This document shows positions 1 through 9,910 of a DNA stretch of 64,000 nt, in pieces. The position numbers and the translations under genes were made by a program. The stretch is from Acuticoccus yangtzensis. GTDB lineage: Bacteria; Pseudomonadota; Alphaproteobacteria; Rhizobiales; Amorphaceae. Under the pieces are notes generated by a model. It was given only the letters and a program-made list of their open reading frames with translations, was not told the origin of the DNA and made no database searches. Position 1 is the stretch's first letter. Each line of letters opens with the position of its first letter. The stretch is from assembly GCF_001927245.1 (NCBI RefSeq), contig NZ_MJUX01000002.1, forward strand, positions 372,001 to 436,000, read 5' to 3'.

Positions 1-57
1 CGCGTACAAATCGACCGTTAGCCGGCCAAAACACGCCTGGTACGCCGAACGGACCCG

Positions 58-87
58 TTGACCCGCCCTACAAAGAATGCATTCTAT
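58..87 (+). promoter_or_regulatory. Candidate promoter with palindromic operator
   Basis: TTGACC at 58-63 resembles a -35 box; TTCTAT at 82-87 is a weak -10 candidate 18 bases on. Between and overlapping them, 74-85 is a perfect 12-base palindrome, AGAATGCATTCT. It lies about 105 bases before the first gene of the CoA-transferase operon, so a dimeric regulator binding there could block transcription. The regulator is unknown and is not obviously in the window. Confidence 0.35.
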
Positions 88-189
88 ATCAAACGCTGAA
101 TTTCGGGACCGGACGCTCGGCAGGCGCACACGACGCCGCCGCCCGGCCCCCTCCCCCAGAACAAACCGCCTCTCACCCAGGAGCACGCC

Positions 190-1410
190 TTGAGCACCTT
201 CGACACCATCGAAAAGCCGAAACACGACGTCGGCGGCGCCCCCGCCGAGGGCCTGATCACCGACGAGGCGATCGCCAAGGCGCGCGACATGATCGGCCTG
301 CAGCTCCGCCCCGAGGGCCCCTACCTGCAGGACGCAACGCCCGACACACTGCGCAACTGGTGCAACGGCATCGGCGACCTCAACCCGCTCTACCGCGACC
401 TCGAATATGGCCGCCTCAGCCGCTACGGGACCCAGCTCGCCCACCCCATGTTCCCGATGGCCTTCGGCTGGATCGGCCGCACCCGCTGGGGCCTTCCCGG
501 CGTCCACGGCTTCTACGCCGGCAACGACTGGGAACTCTTCCGCCACATCCGCCCCGGCGACCGCATCAGCGCCATCGAACGCGTCGTCGGCGTCGAAGTG
601 AAGGAGTCGAAGTTCTCCGGCCGGCTCGTGCTGCAATATGTCGAGGCGAGCTACACCAACCAGCGCGGCGAACTCGTCGCCCGCGCGCTCGGCACCTGCA
701 CCCGGCACGAGCGCAAGGCCGCCCGCGATGCCGGCAAGTACAAGGACATCAAGACCCACGAATACACGCCCGAAGACTACGACAAGATCGATGAGGCGAT
801 CATGCGCGAGGATGAGCGCATGCGCGGCGCCAACGTGCGCTACTTCGAGGACGTGACCGAGGGCGAGACGCTGGACCCCATCGTGCGCGGGCCGCTGTCT
901 CTGATGGACACCATGGGCTTCCTCGTCGGCTGCGGGCGCGGCCACACCCACGGCGTCGTCTTCAAGGCGGCGATGAAACACCCCGGCCACTTCTTCCGTA
1001 ACCCGGAAGCGGGCGGCGGCATCGAGTACACCGGCATCGGCCACCACCGCGAATCGACCGCCAAAGAGGTCGGCGTCCCCGGCGTCTACGACTACGGCCC
1101 GCAGCGGTCGTCGTGGATGGCCTCGCTGGTGACCAACTGGATGGGCGACGCCGCCTTCCTGAAGCGCGTGCGCACCGAGATGCGCCGATTCAACACCATG
1201 GGCGACTGTACCTGGTGCAAGGGCAAGGTGGTGAAGAAGTACATCAAGGACCGCCACGCCCTCGTCGACCTCGAAATCTGGGGCGAGAACCAGCGCGGCG
1301 AGATCACCACGCCGGGCCTTGCCACCGTGGTGCTGCCGTCGCGCGATCCCAGCATCCCCGTCCACTTCGACGGGTCGGGCCTCGACCTCGACCTTCCCGT
1401 CGTGCGCTGA
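190..1410 (+). CDS. MaoC/FAS1-like acyl-CoA dehydratase (hydratase), 406 aa
   Basis: Probable enoyl- or hydroxyacyl-CoA hydratase/dehydratase with a double hotdog layout. Residues 61-68 read GDLNPLY, close to the hydratase-2 motif GDxNPxH, followed by LAHPMFPMAF at about 83-92, in the place where family members have a catalytic pocket His. The C-terminal half (about 280-400) looks like a second hotdog domain. Start is TTG at 190, chosen because CAGGAG lies 6-7 bases upstream. First gene of an operon with two class III CoA-transferases and a second dehydratase, which suggests activation of an organic acid to its CoA ester and hydration or dehydration of it. The substrate cannot be told from sequence; the mesaconyl/methylfumaryl-CoA enzymes are the nearest known logic. 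Confidence 0.8.
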   Translation: MSTFDTIEKPKHDVGGAPAEGLITDEAIAKARDMIGLQLRPEGPYLQDATPDTLRNWCNGIGDLNPLYRDLEYGRLSRYGTQLAHPMFPMAFGWIGRTRWGLPGVHGFYAGNDWELFRHIRPGDRISAIERVVGVEVKESKFSGRLVLQYVEASYTNQRGELVARALGTCTRHERKAARDAGKYKDIKTHEYTPEDYDKIDEAIMREDERMRGANVRYFEDVTEGETLDPIVRGPLSLMDTMGFLVGCGRGHTHGVVFKAAMKHPGHFFRNPEAGGGIEYTGIGHHRESTAKEVGVPGVYDYGPQRSSWMASLVTNWMGDAAFLKRVRTEMRRFNTMGDCTWCKGKVVKKYIKDRHALVDLEIWGENQRGEITTPGLATVVLPSRDPSIPVHFDGSGLDLDLPVVR

Positions 1411-1425
1411 ACCCGAGGACCCGCC

Positions 1426-2634
1426 ATGACGACCGATGATACGAACGGCCCCCTCCACGGCCTCAAGGTGGTCGAGCACGCGCGCGGTGTCGCCGCGGCC
1501 TATGCGGGGCGGCTGCTGGCGGCGATGGGCGCCGAGGTCGTCATGGTGGAGCCGCCGGAGGGCACACCGCTGCGCCGCGAACCACCCTTCCTCGACACCG
1601 AGGAGGAGTGGAGCGCGCTCTTCACCTACCTCGCGGCGGGCAAGGACAGCGTCGTCGCCGACCTCGCCAGCGCTTCCGGCCACGCCACGCTGACGGCCCT
1701 CCTCGACGCGGCCGACATCTTCATCGACGACACGCCGCTTGCCGAACGGGATGCCCTGCGGCTCGGTGCGGCGACCTTGGCGGCGGCGCATCCGCGGCTG
1801 ATCCACACCTCGGTGCTCCCCTTCGGCGCCACCGGCCCGAAGGCGGGGTGGGCCGGCGAGGAGATCAACCTCATCCACGCGTCCGGCGAGGGCTACCTCC
1901 TCCCCAACGGCCTCACCGCGGACCTCTTCCCGGACCGCCCACCGCTGAAGATCGCAGGACATTTTGCTGAGATGCAGGGCGGCGTCACCGCCGTCTTCGC
2001 CGTCCTCTCCGCGCTCTGGGCGGGCGGCGGTGCGGGCGCCACCGGCGGCGGGCGCACCGTCGACGTCTCGGTGCAGGACGCCAACGTCGCCATCGGCGCC
2101 TTCGCCGTGCAGCGGTACGGCGACGGGTCGATCGAGCACCGCCACGAGCGCAAGTTCCGCTACGGCGGCGTGATCGAATGCGCCGACGGCTACGTCGAAC
2201 TCCTCACGCTGGAAGAGCGGCAATGGGACGGCCTCGTCGAGCTGATGGGCCGTCCCGCCTGGGCGAGCGACCCGGCGATGGCGAGCGCCGCCGCCCGCAG
2301 CGCCGCCGGGGAGACGATCAACGCCCACATCCGCGCCTTCGCGGCGGGCGAGCGCGCGGCCGACCTCGTCGCACGGGCACAGCGCCTCGGCGTGCCGATG
2401 GCGCCCTACAACACGCCGGACGGCGTCCTCGCCGACCCGCACGTGGCCGCCCGCGGCCTGTTCGCTCCGGTCGACGTCCCCGGCGTCGGCGCACTGCCGA
2501 TCCAGGCCGCGCCCTTCCGCTTCGGCCCCGCCCCGCTCGCCGCGCCGCACGGTCCGCCGGAGCTCGGCGCCGCCACCTCCCGCCTCGCGGCCACCGCCAT
2601 CGCCGCAGCAGACGCACGAAAGGTCACCGCATGA
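1426..2634 (+). CDS. CaiB/BaiF class III CoA-transferase, 402 aa
   Basis: Family III CoA-transferase, moving CoA between a donor thioester and a carboxylic acid. The N-terminal block LHGLKVVEHARGVAAAYAGRLLAAMGAEVVMVEPP and the ...TVDVSVQDA segment are typical. Length (402 aa) is normal. The ATG at 1426 follows the previous stop by 15 bases. Its end overlaps the next gene in an ATGA junction at 2631-2634, so the two transferases are probably translationally coupled and may form a heterodimer. In a hand alignment, the position of the catalytic Asp (as in ADHAAG of relatives) is occupied by Glu182 (AEMQGG), whereas the next gene keeps Asp. This suggests a variant or partner subunit. Confidence 0.85.
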   Translation: MTTDDTNGPLHGLKVVEHARGVAAAYAGRLLAAMGAEVVMVEPPEGTPLRREPPFLDTEEEWSALFTYLAAGKDSVVADLASASGHATLTALLDAADIFIDDTPLAERDALRLGAATLAAAHPRLIHTSVLPFGATGPKAGWAGEEINLIHASGEGYLLPNGLTADLFPDRPPLKIAGHFAEMQGGVTAVFAVLSALWAGGGAGATGGGRTVDVSVQDANVAIGAFAVQRYGDGSIEHRHERKFRYGGVIECADGYVELLTLEERQWDGLVELMGRPAWASDPAMASAAARSAAGETINAHIRAFAAGERAADLVARAQRLGVPMAPYNTPDGVLADPHVAARGLFAPVDVPGVGALPIQAAPFRFGPAPLAAPHGPPELGAATSRLAATAIAAADARKVTA

Positions 2635-3824
2635 GGCCGCTCGAAGGCATCCGCATCGCCGATTTCACGGTTCACGCGGCCGGCCCCTTCTCCACCCACA
2701 TGCTCGCCATGATGGGCGCCGAATGCATCAAGATCGAGACCGCGCTCAGGCCCGACATCTTCCGCAAGCCGCACACGGTCTACGGCCGCGCCGGGGCGGC
2801 CACGTTCGACCAGGTGTCGGCGGGCAAGCTCTCCGTGCGCCTCAACCTCAAGACCGCCGAAGGGATCCTCCTCGCCAAGCGCCTCGTCGCGGTGTCGGAC
2901 GTCGCCGCCGAAAGTTTTCGCGCCGGCGTCATGGAGCGCCTCGGCCTCGGCTACGACGCGCTGAAGGCCGTGAAGAACGACATCGTCATGGTGTCCATCT
3001 CCTCCTCCGGCCAGACCGGCCCCGACTCCCATTTCGCCGGCTACGCCCCGCTGTTCGGCGCATGGGGCGGCCTCGGCTTCATGAGCGGCTATCCGGACGG
3101 CCCGCCGCTGGAAATGCGGCACGTGATGGACCATTCGGTCGGCATGAACGCCGCCGCCGCGACGGTGGCCGCGCTGCACCAGCGCCGCCGCACCGGGCGC
3201 GGCGCCCATGTGGACGTCGCAGCGCGCGAGGTCGCCTCCTCGCTGATCGGCGAGGCGATGATGGCCGCCGCCGCCGGGGTCGAGCCCGCCCGCCTCGGCA
3301 ACGATGACCACCGCCGCGCCCCGCACGGTGTCTATGCCACGGTGGAGGCGGACCGCTGGCTCACAGTCTCCGTCGGCAGCCAGGCCGAGTGGCACGGCCT
3401 CCTCAGCGTCATCGGCCGGACCGACCTCCTTCGCGCCCCGCAATACGAGACCGGCGCCGACCGCCACGCCAACCGCGAGGCGCTCGGCCGCCTCGTCGCC
3501 GCATGGGCCGCCACGCAGGAGGCGGGCGCCGCGGCGGAGGCCCTGCAACGCGCTGGCGTTCCCGCCCACGTCTCGGTCACCGCGAGCGAGATCGCCGCCG
3601 ACCCGCACATGCGCGCCCGCGGCGCCATCGTCGACGTGACCGAGACCGGCGGCACGGTGCGCGCGGCGGTGGGTCGCCCCGCCCGCTTCTCGTCCGCCGA
3701 CGCGCCCGCCTTCGCCCGCGGCACCCCCGGCCTCGGCGAGCACGAGGACTACGTCTATGGCGAGCTCCTCGGCCTCGGCCGCGCGGCGATCGACGATCTC
3801 GTCGCCCGCCAGATCATCCACTGA
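2631..3824 (+). CDS. CaiB/BaiF class III CoA-transferase, 397 aa
   Basis: Second family III CoA-transferase. It starts at the ATG at 2631, overlapping the preceding stop by four bases; the frame is open further upstream, but homology begins at MRPLEGIRIADFTVHAAGP. Asp167 in the MDHSVG motif matches the catalytic aspartate that forms the mixed anhydride in formyl-CoA transferase (Asp169 there). The TGRGAHVDVAAREV segment is also typical. Together with the upstream transferase and the two dehydratases it probably forms a CoA-activation module for a dicarboxylic or branched-chain acid. Donor and acceptor are unknown. Confidence 0.87.
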   Translation: MRPLEGIRIADFTVHAAGPFSTHMLAMMGAECIKIETALRPDIFRKPHTVYGRAGAATFDQVSAGKLSVRLNLKTAEGILLAKRLVAVSDVAAESFRAGVMERLGLGYDALKAVKNDIVMVSISSSGQTGPDSHFAGYAPLFGAWGGLGFMSGYPDGPPLEMRHVMDHSVGMNAAAATVAALHQRRRTGRGAHVDVAAREVASSLIGEAMMAAAAGVEPARLGNDDHRRAPHGVYATVEADRWLTVSVGSQAEWHGLLSVIGRTDLLRAPQYETGADRHANREALGRLVAAWAATQEAGAAAEALQRAGVPAHVSVTASEIAADPHMRARGAIVDVTETGGTVRAAVGRPARFSSADAPAFARGTPGLGEHEDYVYGELLGLGRAAIDDLVARQIIH

Positions 3825-3930
3825 GGCGCATCCCGCGCCCGATCGCACGCCAAGCCTCCAAGAACGCAGCAATTTCGCGCCCTCTCCCGTCCGGTGGAGC
3901 GCGAAGGGCTCCAAGCGACAGGTACGAACC

Positions 3931-4806
3931 GTGACCGCCACACTCTCCGACACCGCCGACCATAGCGACGCCATCGGCCGCACCCAGTCCCGCACCGAAA
4001 TCATCGCTCCGGCCAAGGTGGACGCGCTGGCGGCCACGCTGGACCTTCCGCCGGTCGCCCTCCCCGGCGCCTCTCTGCCGCCCGGCTGGCACTGGATGTT
4101 CTTCAACCCCTTCGTGCGCCGCAGCGAGATCGGCGCCGACGGCCACCCCAAACGCGGCGGCTTCCTGCCGGACGTCGCGTTGCCGCGCCGGATGTGGGCC
4201 GGCGGACGCCTGACCTTCCACGCGCCCTTGCCGGTCGGCGCCATGGCGACCCGCGACAGCACCATCATGGACGTCGTCACCAAGGACGGGCGCAGCGGCC
4301 GGCTCGTCTTCGTGACGGTGCGGCACATCGTCAGTGCGGACGGCGTGGTCGCGATCGAGGAGCAGCAGGACATCGTCTACCGCGAGGCGGCGGCCCCCGG
4401 CACATCGGCCCCCAAGCCCGCCCCGGCTCCCAAACCCGCCCCGGCTCCCGAAGGCGCCGCCTGGTCCGAGGAAATCACCCCCGACCCCGTCCTTCTCTTC
4501 CGCTACTCGGCGCTGACCTCCAACGGCCACCGCATCCACTACGACAAGCCCTATGCGACCGGCGAGGAGGGCTACCCCGACCTCATCGTCCATGGTCCGC
4601 TGATCGCGACGCTCCTCCAGGGCCTCGCGGCGCGCGCGATGCCGGACCGCCGCCTCGCCACCTTCGCCTTCCGCGGCATGTCGCCCCTTTTCGCAGGCGC
4701 CCCCTTCCACATCGAGGCGGCGGCGGAGGGGGACGGCCTCGCGCTGTGGGCACGCGGCCCCGAATGCGGCCTCGGCATGAAGGCCGAGGCGACCTTCGCG
4801 GCCTGA
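3931..4806 (+). CDS. HTD2-like hotdog hydroxyacyl-thioester dehydratase, 291 aa
   Basis: Double-hotdog dehydratase of the FAS1/HTD2-like type, the family that includes mesaconyl-C4-CoA hydratase. Residues about 190-218 carry the hydratase signature FRYSALTSNGHRIHYD followed by DLIVHGPL. The two hotdog halves are joined by a proline/alanine linker encoded by an 18-base tandem repeat (4411-4446). GTG at 3931 is chosen as start because homology begins just after it; the frame is open further up but that part resembles no family and would overlap the previous gene. The Shine-Dalgarno is weak. A 15-base tandem duplication spans the stop codon. Last gene of the CoA-transferase operon. Confidence 0.8.
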   Translation: MTATLSDTADHSDAIGRTQSRTEIIAPAKVDALAATLDLPPVALPGASLPPGWHWMFFNPFVRRSEIGADGHPKRGGFLPDVALPRRMWAGGRLTFHAPLPVGAMATRDSTIMDVVTKDGRSGRLVFVTVRHIVSADGVVAIEEQQDIVYREAAAPGTSAPKPAPAPKPAPAPEGAAWSEEITPDPVLLFRYSALTSNGHRIHYDKPYATGEEGYPDLIVHGPLIATLLQGLAARAMPDRRLATFAFRGMSPLFAGAPFHIEAAAEGDGLALWARGPECGLGMKAEATFAA

Positions 4807-4826
4807 CCCTGCGCGGCCTGAGCCTG
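4797..4826 (+). repeat. 15-base tandem duplication across a stop codon
   Basis: Units 4797-4811 and 4812-4826 differ at one base and include the stop codon of the HTD2-like gene (4804-4806). Because 15 is a multiple of three, the second copy supplies another in-frame TGA at 4819-4821. From 4820, GAGCCTGC pairs with GCAGGCTC at 4891-4898, giving a weak convergent terminator region between this operon and hutC. Confidence 0.8.
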
Positions 4827-4896
4827 CCCGGCGCGGCCGGGCCGACGCACCGGCCTCGAAGGATCGCGTTCCGGCCGGGACGCTCTCCCAGCAGGC

Positions 4897-5667
4897 TCAA
4901 ATCGTCAGGCGCATTCGGTAGCCGGGTGCGAAGACGGTGCGCACCACGGTGATCGCGCTGTCACCCAGGCGCGTCACGCGATCTTCCACGAACACCGGCG
5001 TGCCGGCCGCGCATCCGAGCCGCGCGGCCTCCTCCGCCGTGGCCGCGCCCGCCGAAAGGCCGATCTCCCCGGTGCTGAAGGGGACATTGCGCACCAGCCA
5101 CTCGTTGACGCTGACGGCGCTGAAATCCGTCGTCGCCGCGGCCGGGACGGCGGCGAGGGACACCCAGCGGTCCTCGAGCGCGAAGGGCGCGGCATCGCTG
5201 AGGTGCAGGCTCGTCACATGCAGCGCCTCGGCCCCTGCGGCAAGGCCAAGGCTCGCCGCCACCGCGTCCGGCGGCTCTTGCGCCCGCTGTTCCAAAACGT
5301 GATGGCCGTAGCGCGCCCCGCGCCGCTCCACCAGATGCCGCACCACCGGAATGCCGATGCTGGCGCGGCTCTCAGGCAGGTGGCGCACGCGCGTCCCGGC
5401 GCGGCGCTTGCGCTCCAGAATCCCCTGGTCGGCCAGCGCCCTCAACGCGCGGTTCACCGTGTTGCGCGAGCAGCCGAACTCTGCGGCGAGCTCCGCCTCG
5501 CTGGGGATGATGCCGCCGAGGCGCCACTCCCCGTCCGCGATGCGGCGCGTCACCTCCGCCACGACCGCCGTCCACGTGCGCAACCCTGTCCCCGGCGCAT
5601 CGTCCGCGATCGCGTCCGCCACCGCGGCTACCTTTCGGCCGCCGTGCGAAGGGCCGGGCTGGCGCAT
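4897..5667 (-). CDS. hutC: HutC-type histidine utilisation repressor, GntR family, 256 aa
   Basis: GntR-family repressor: winged-helix domain at about residues 25-95 ([41 protein letters not shown]) and a UTRA effector domain over about 115-250. HutC represses hut genes and is released by urocanate or a pathway intermediate. ATG at 5667-5665 is used; a GTG one codon earlier (5670) is possible. The start overlaps the hutF stop (TGATG), so hutF-hutC is one leftward transcription unit, typical of autoregulated hut repressors. A matching operator candidate lies at 7061-7074 between hutF and hutI. Confidence 0.9.
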   Translation of the reverse strand: MRQPGPSHGGRKVAAVADAIADDAPGTGLRTWTAVVAEVTRRIADGEWRLGGIIPSEAELAAEFGCSRNTVNRALRALADQGILERKRRAGTRVRHLPESRASIGIPVVRHLVERRGARYGHHVLEQRAQEPPDAVAASLGLAAGAEALHVTSLHLSDAAPFALEDRWVSLAAVPAAATTDFSAVSVNEWLVRNVPFSTGEIGLSAGAATAEEAARLGCAAGTPVFVEDRVTRLGDSAITVVRTVFAPGYRMRLTI

Positions 5668-7031
5668 CACGCGTCCGCCAGCAGCCGCCGCACGGTCGCC
5701 GCGTAGCGCGCCGTCACCGCCGCGCGGGCGATGTGCCGACCGCCAGTGACCACCTTACGCCCCGCGCTCCACACGCCGTCGATCCGGTCGCCCCGCGCGA
5801 ACACGAACGCGTCGAGGATCATGTCGCGCGCCACGCCGACGAGGTCCGGCGCCCCGGCGTCCAGCGCCACGAAGTCGGCCCAGGCGCCGGGGCGGATGGC
5901 GCCGGTGCGCCGCCCCGCCGCCTGCGCCCCGCCGGCCAGCGCGCCCTCATACAGAACGCGCCCCGTGGTTCGCTCGCGCGTCGCCACCACCGCCCGCGCC
6001 CGGTCGCGCAGCCGCTGGCTATATTCCAGCGTGCGCAGTTCCTCGGCCACCGCGATGCGGATGTTGGAATCGGTGCCGACACCGAACCGCCCGCCCGCCG
6101 CGAGGTAGCGCGCCCCGTCGAAGATGCCGTCGCCGAGGCTGGATTCCGTCACCGGGCACAGCCCCGCCACCGCGCCGGACGCGGCCAGCGCCTCGGTCTC
6201 GTCCGGCGTCATCTGCGTGGAGTGGATGAGGCACCACCGCGCGTCCGCACCCAGCCGGTCCAGGGTCAGCGTGATCGGCCGCGCCCCGTAGGCTGCCTCG
6301 ACCTCCTCCACCTCGGCCACCTGCTCGGCCACGTGCATGTGAACCGGCGCATCCGGCCGCAGCGCCGCCATCGCCGCGATCGTCTCCGGCGGAACCGCCC
6401 GCAGCGAGTGTGCCGAGAGGCCGATCCGCGCATCGCCCAGCGGCGCCAATGCGGTCTCCGCGCCCTCCAGCAGCGCCCCGTAGGCGTCGAAGTCGTTGCC
6501 GAAGCGCTGCTGGCCGCCCGTGAGAGCCCGCCCGTCGCACCCGCCATGCTGATAGAGCACCGGAATCAGCGTCAGACCGATCCCCGTCGTCGCCGCCGAC
6601 GCCGCGACCCGCTCCGACATCTCGGCGAGGTTCTCATACGCCGCACCGCCCGGCGCGTGGTGCAGATAGTGGAACTCGCACACCGAGGCGAAACCGCCCT
6701 CCAGCATCTCCACCTGCGCGAAGGCGGTGATCGCCTCCACGTCGTCCGGCGTCAGCGCGTCCAGAAAGCGGTACATCAGCTTGCGCCAGGTCCAGAAGGA
6801 GTCGCTGGCGGACGGGCCGCGCGCCTCCGTCAGCCCCGCCATCGCCCGTTGAAAGGCGTGGCTATGGAGGTTCGCCACGGCCGGGAGCAGCACGTCCACC
6901 CGTTCCGCCCCCCCGGACGCTTCGGCACCCGGCGCGACCCCGGCGATCCGCCCGTCCGCGCCGATCGTCACGGCCACGTTCCCGGCCCACCCGTCCGGCA
7001 ACAAGGCCGTCTCGGCAAACAACTCTGTCAC
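5667..7031 (-). CDS. hutF: Formimidoylglutamate deiminase, 454 aa
   Basis: Converts N-formimidoyl-L-glutamate to N-formyl-L-glutamate and ammonia, the branch of histidine catabolism that needs a later deformylase (HutG). Amidohydrolase-fold metalloenzyme: [14 protein letters not shown] carries the HxH metal motif, with further ligands in HMHVAEQ, HSTQ and GTDSN. GTG at 7031 is the start, since it follows a GGGGAG Shine-Dalgarno by about 8 bases and gives the usual length of about 450 aa; the frame is open further upstream but that part is not homologous and would cross into hutI. Divergent from hutIHU. Confidence 0.93.
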   Translation of the reverse strand: MTELFAETALLPDGWAGNVAVTIGADGRIAGVAPGAEASGGAERVDVLLPAVANLHSHAFQRAMAGLTEARGPSASDSFWTWRKLMYRFLDALTPDDVEAITAFAQVEMLEGGFASVCEFHYLHHAPGGAAYENLAEMSERVAASAATTGIGLTLIPVLYQHGGCDGRALTGGQQRFGNDFDAYGALLEGAETALAPLGDARIGLSAHSLRAVPPETIAAMAALRPDAPVHMHVAEQVAEVEEVEAAYGARPITLTLDRLGADARWCLIHSTQMTPDETEALAASGAVAGLCPVTESSLGDGIFDGARYLAAGGRFGVGTDSNIRIAVAEELRTLEYSQRLRDRARAVVATRERTTGRVLYEGALAGGAQAAGRRTGAIRPGAWADFVALDAGAPDLVGVARDMILDAFVFARGDRIDGVWSAGRKVVTGGRHIARAAVTARYAATVRRLLADA

Positions 7032-7060
7032 GGCGGTGCTCTCCCCCCTTGCGCGGCGAA

Positions 7061-7074
7061 TATGTTTACACATA
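7061..7074. promoter_or_regulatory. Candidate HutC operator
   Basis: TATGT-TTAC-ACATA is a perfect inverted repeat in the 81-base gap between the divergent hutF and hutI starts. Its core TGTTTACACA matches 8 of 10 positions of TGTATATACA, the core of the HutC site described in pseudomonads. A second imperfect repeat, ATAA-TGACG-TTAT, follows at 7072-7084. One operator here could silence both arms of the locus. Confidence 0.6.
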
Positions 7075-7112
7075 ATGACGTTATATCCGCGCAAATCAAT
7101 CCGGGACTTGCC

Positions 7113-8315
7113 GTGACCAGACAGCTTTTCACCCACCTCACCCTGGCCACCATGGCCCCCGGCGCGCCCGACTATGGCCTCACCCCGGACGCCGTCATCG
7201 CCGTTGAGGAGGGCCGCATCGCCTTCGCCGGCCCGCGCGCCGCCCTCCCCGCCTCCCTGGCGAACGCTCCGGCGACGGACTGCGGCGGCCGTCTCGCCAC
7301 CCCCGCCCTCATCGACTGCCACACCCACGTCGTCTTCGGCGGCGACCGCGCGCGCGAGTTCGAGATGAGGTTGAAGGGCGCCACTTATCAGGAGATCTCG
7401 GCGGCGGGCGGCGGCATTGTCTCCACCGTCACCGCCACCCGCGCCCTCTCGGTGGACGACCTCGTCGCCGCCGCCCTGCCGCGGGTCGACGCATTGATCG
7501 CCGAGGGTGTCGCCGCCATCGAGATCAAGTCCGGCTACGGCCTCACGGTGGAGGACGAGGTGAAGATGCTGGCCGCCGCCGCCCGCATCGGCGAGGTGCG
7601 CCAGGTGCGCGTCCACAAGAGCTTCCTCGGCGCCCACGCCGTGCCGGCTGACTATGCCGGCGCCAAGGATGCCTACATCGACGAGGTCTGCATCCCCGCC
7701 CTCACCGCGGCGCACGAGGCGGGGCTCGTCGACAGCGTCGACGGGTTCTGCGAAGGCATCGCCTTCTCACGCGCCCAGATCGCCCGCGTGTTCGACCATG
7801 CCGCCGCGCTCGGCCTCCCCGTGCGCCTCCATGCCGAGCAGTTGTCCGACCTCGGCGGCGCCGCCCTCGCCGCGTCCTATGGCGCGCTGTCTGCAGACCA
7901 CCTGGAATATCTGAGCGCGGACGGGATCGCCGCCATGGCCGCGGCCGGCACCGTCGCCGTGCTCCTTCCCGGCGCCTTCTACACGCTGCACGAAACGCGC
8001 AAGCCGCCGGTGGACGCGCTGCGCGAAGCGGGCGTCCCCATCGCCGTCGCCACCGACTGCAACCCCGGCACCAGCCCGATGACCTCGCTGCTGCTCGCCA
8101 TGAACATGTCCGCCACCCTCTTCGGACTGACGCCGGAGGAGGCGCTCGCCGGGGCCACCCGCAACGCCGCCACCGCCCTCGGCCTGACCGACTGCGGCAC
8201 ACTGGAGGCGGGCAAGCGCGCCGACATCGCGCTGTGGAACATCGCCCACCCGGCCGAGCTCACCTACCGCATCGGCTTCAACCCGCTTCACCGCCGCATC
8301 TTCGGGGGCCTTTGA
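7113..8315 (+). CDS. hutI: Imidazolonepropionase, 400 aa
   Basis: Third step of histidine degradation: hydrolyses 4-imidazolone-5-propionate to formimidoylglutamate. Amidohydrolase fold with [10 protein letters not shown] (metal HxH and substrate loop), [12 protein letters not shown] and TDCNPG motifs as in HutI. The GTG at 7113 gives [11 protein letters not shown] and the family length of about 400 aa; the open frame upstream is antisense to hutF. The stop overlaps the hutH start (TGATG at 8313-8317), so hutI and hutH are probably coupled. Confidence 0.95.
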   Translation: MTRQLFTHLTLATMAPGAPDYGLTPDAVIAVEEGRIAFAGPRAALPASLANAPATDCGGRLATPALIDCHTHVVFGGDRAREFEMRLKGATYQEISAAGGGIVSTVTATRALSVDDLVAAALPRVDALIAEGVAAIEIKSGYGLTVEDEVKMLAAAARIGEVRQVRVHKSFLGAHAVPADYAGAKDAYIDEVCIPALTAAHEAGLVDSVDGFCEGIAFSRAQIARVFDHAAALGLPVRLHAEQLSDLGGAALAASYGALSADHLEYLSADGIAAMAAAGTVAVLLPGAFYTLHETRKPPVDALREAGVPIAVATDCNPGTSPMTSLLLAMNMSATLFGLTPEEALAGATRNAATALGLTDCGTLEAGKRADIALWNIAHPAELTYRIGFNPLHRRIFGGL

Positions 8316-9868
8316 TGACCACGCTCACCCTGACCCCCGGCGCGGCTACCCTCGCCGATCTCGAGGCCGTCTACCGGGGCGGCGCCGCCATCCGCCTCGA
8401 CGTCGCCGCCGACGAGGCGATCGCCGCCGCCGCCCGCGCCATCGCCGAGGCCGCCGCCGGCAGCGAGGCGATCTACGGCGTCAACACCGGCTTCGGCAAA
8501 CTCGCCCACGTGCGCATCGCCCCGGACCAGACCGAGACGCTGCAGCGCAACCTCATCCTCTCCCACTGCGCCGGCGTCGGCGAGGCGATGCCCGTCCCCA
8601 TCCTGCGGCTGATGATGGCGCTGAAGCTCCTCTCCCTCGGCCGCGGCGCATCCGGCGTGCGGCTGGACGTCGTGCGGCTCATCGAGGCGATGCTGGACCG
8701 CGGCGTCCATCCCGTCGTTCCGTGCCAGGGTTCCGTCGGCGCGTCCGGCGACCTCGCCCCCCTCGCCCACATGACGGCGGTGATGATCGGCGAAGGCACC
8801 GCCGTCTTCGCCGGTGAGGCGATGCCCGGCGCCGACGCGCTCGCCGCCGCCGGTCTCACGCCGATCACCCTCGGCCCCAAGGAGGGCCTCGCCCTCATCA
8901 ACGGTACGCAGTTCTCCACCGCCTACGCGCTGGCCGGGCTGTTCGAGGCGTGGCGCCTCGCCGAAGCCGCCCTCGTCACCTCGGCGATGACGACCGACGC
9001 CATCATGGGCTCCACCGCGCCGCTTCTGCCCGAGATCCACGACCTGCGCGGCCACCCCGGCCAGATCGAGGCCGCCGCGGCGATCCGCGATCTGATGGCC
9101 GGGTCCGCCATCCGCGAGAGCCACCGCGACGGGGACCAGCGCGTGCAGGACCCCTATTGCATCCGCTGCCAGCCGCAGGTGACGGGCGCCTGCATGGACC
9201 TGCTGCGCCAGGCGGCGCGCACCCTCGTCATCGAGGCGAACGCGGCGACGGACAATCCGCTCGTCCTCGCCCACACCGGGCGGATCGTCTCCGGCGGCAA
9301 CTTCCACGCCGAGCCGGTGGGCTTCGCCGCCGACCAGATCGCGCTCGCGGTGGCCGAGATCGGCGCCATCGCCCAGCGCCGCGTCGCGCTGATGGTCGAC
9401 CCGGTTCTCTCCTTCAACCTGCCGCCCTTCCTGACGCCGGACCCCGGCCTCAACTCCGGCTTCATGATCGCCGAAGTCACCACCGCGGCGCTGATGAGCG
9501 AGAACAAGCACCTCGCCGCGCCCTGCACCATCGATTCCACGCCTACCAGCGCCAACCAGGAGGACCACGTGTCGATGGCCGCCCACGGCGCGCGTCGGCT
9601 GATGCGCATGGTGGACAACCTCACCCACATCCTCGGCGTCGAGCTTCTGTGCGCCGCGCAGGGAATCGAATTTCGCGCCCCGCTGACGACGAGCACGCCG
9701 CTGATGTCCGTCCTCGCCGCGCTGCGGACCGAGATTCCGGCGCTCAAGGCCGACCGCGTCCTCGCCCCGGACATGGCGCGCGCCGCCGCGCTCATCGCCG
9801 GGCGCTCGCTGCTGACGGACGCCGCCGTCGGCCCCCTCATCACCCTGGCCGACCGCCAGCCCCGCTGA
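8315..9868 (+). CDS. hutH: Histidine ammonia-lyase, 517 aa
   Basis: First step of the pathway: deaminates L-histidine to urocanate. Ala143-Ser144-Gly145 in [14 protein letters not shown] forms the MIO prosthetic group by self-cyclisation. Other family blocks are [25 protein letters not shown] and NQEDHVSM. Length is typical (about 510 aa). The ATG at 8315 overlaps the hutI stop by one base. 42 bases separate it from hutU. Confidence 0.97.
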   Translation: MTTLTLTPGAATLADLEAVYRGGAAIRLDVAADEAIAAAARAIAEAAAGSEAIYGVNTGFGKLAHVRIAPDQTETLQRNLILSHCAGVGEAMPVPILRLMMALKLLSLGRGASGVRLDVVRLIEAMLDRGVHPVVPCQGSVGASGDLAPLAHMTAVMIGEGTAVFAGEAMPGADALAAAGLTPITLGPKEGLALINGTQFSTAYALAGLFEAWRLAEAALVTSAMTTDAIMGSTAPLLPEIHDLRGHPGQIEAAAAIRDLMAGSAIRESHRDGDQRVQDPYCIRCQPQVTGACMDLLRQAARTLVIEANAATDNPLVLAHTGRIVSGGNFHAEPVGFAADQIALAVAEIGAIAQRRVALMVDPVLSFNLPPFLTPDPGLNSGFMIAEVTTAALMSENKHLAAPCTIDSTPTSANQEDHVSMAAHGARRLMRMVDNLTHILGVELLCAAQGIEFRAPLTTSTPLMSVLAALRTEIPALKADRVLAPDMARAAALIAGRSLLTDAAVGPLITLADRQPR

Positions 9869-9910
9869 TCTTCAACGCACCAAACCCCGCGCGATGCCGG
9901 AGGAATCCCG

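Noticed and set aside
2406-4373. Long leftward open frame (655 codons) opposite the CoA-transferase operon
   Set aside because: Shadow of high-GC coding sequence; biased, low-complexity translation with no domain, opposite clear genes.
5667-7715. Extended N-terminus of hutF reaching into hutI
   Set aside because: The extra 228 codons are antisense to hutI; a GTG with a good Shine-Dalgarno at 7031 gives the correct family length.
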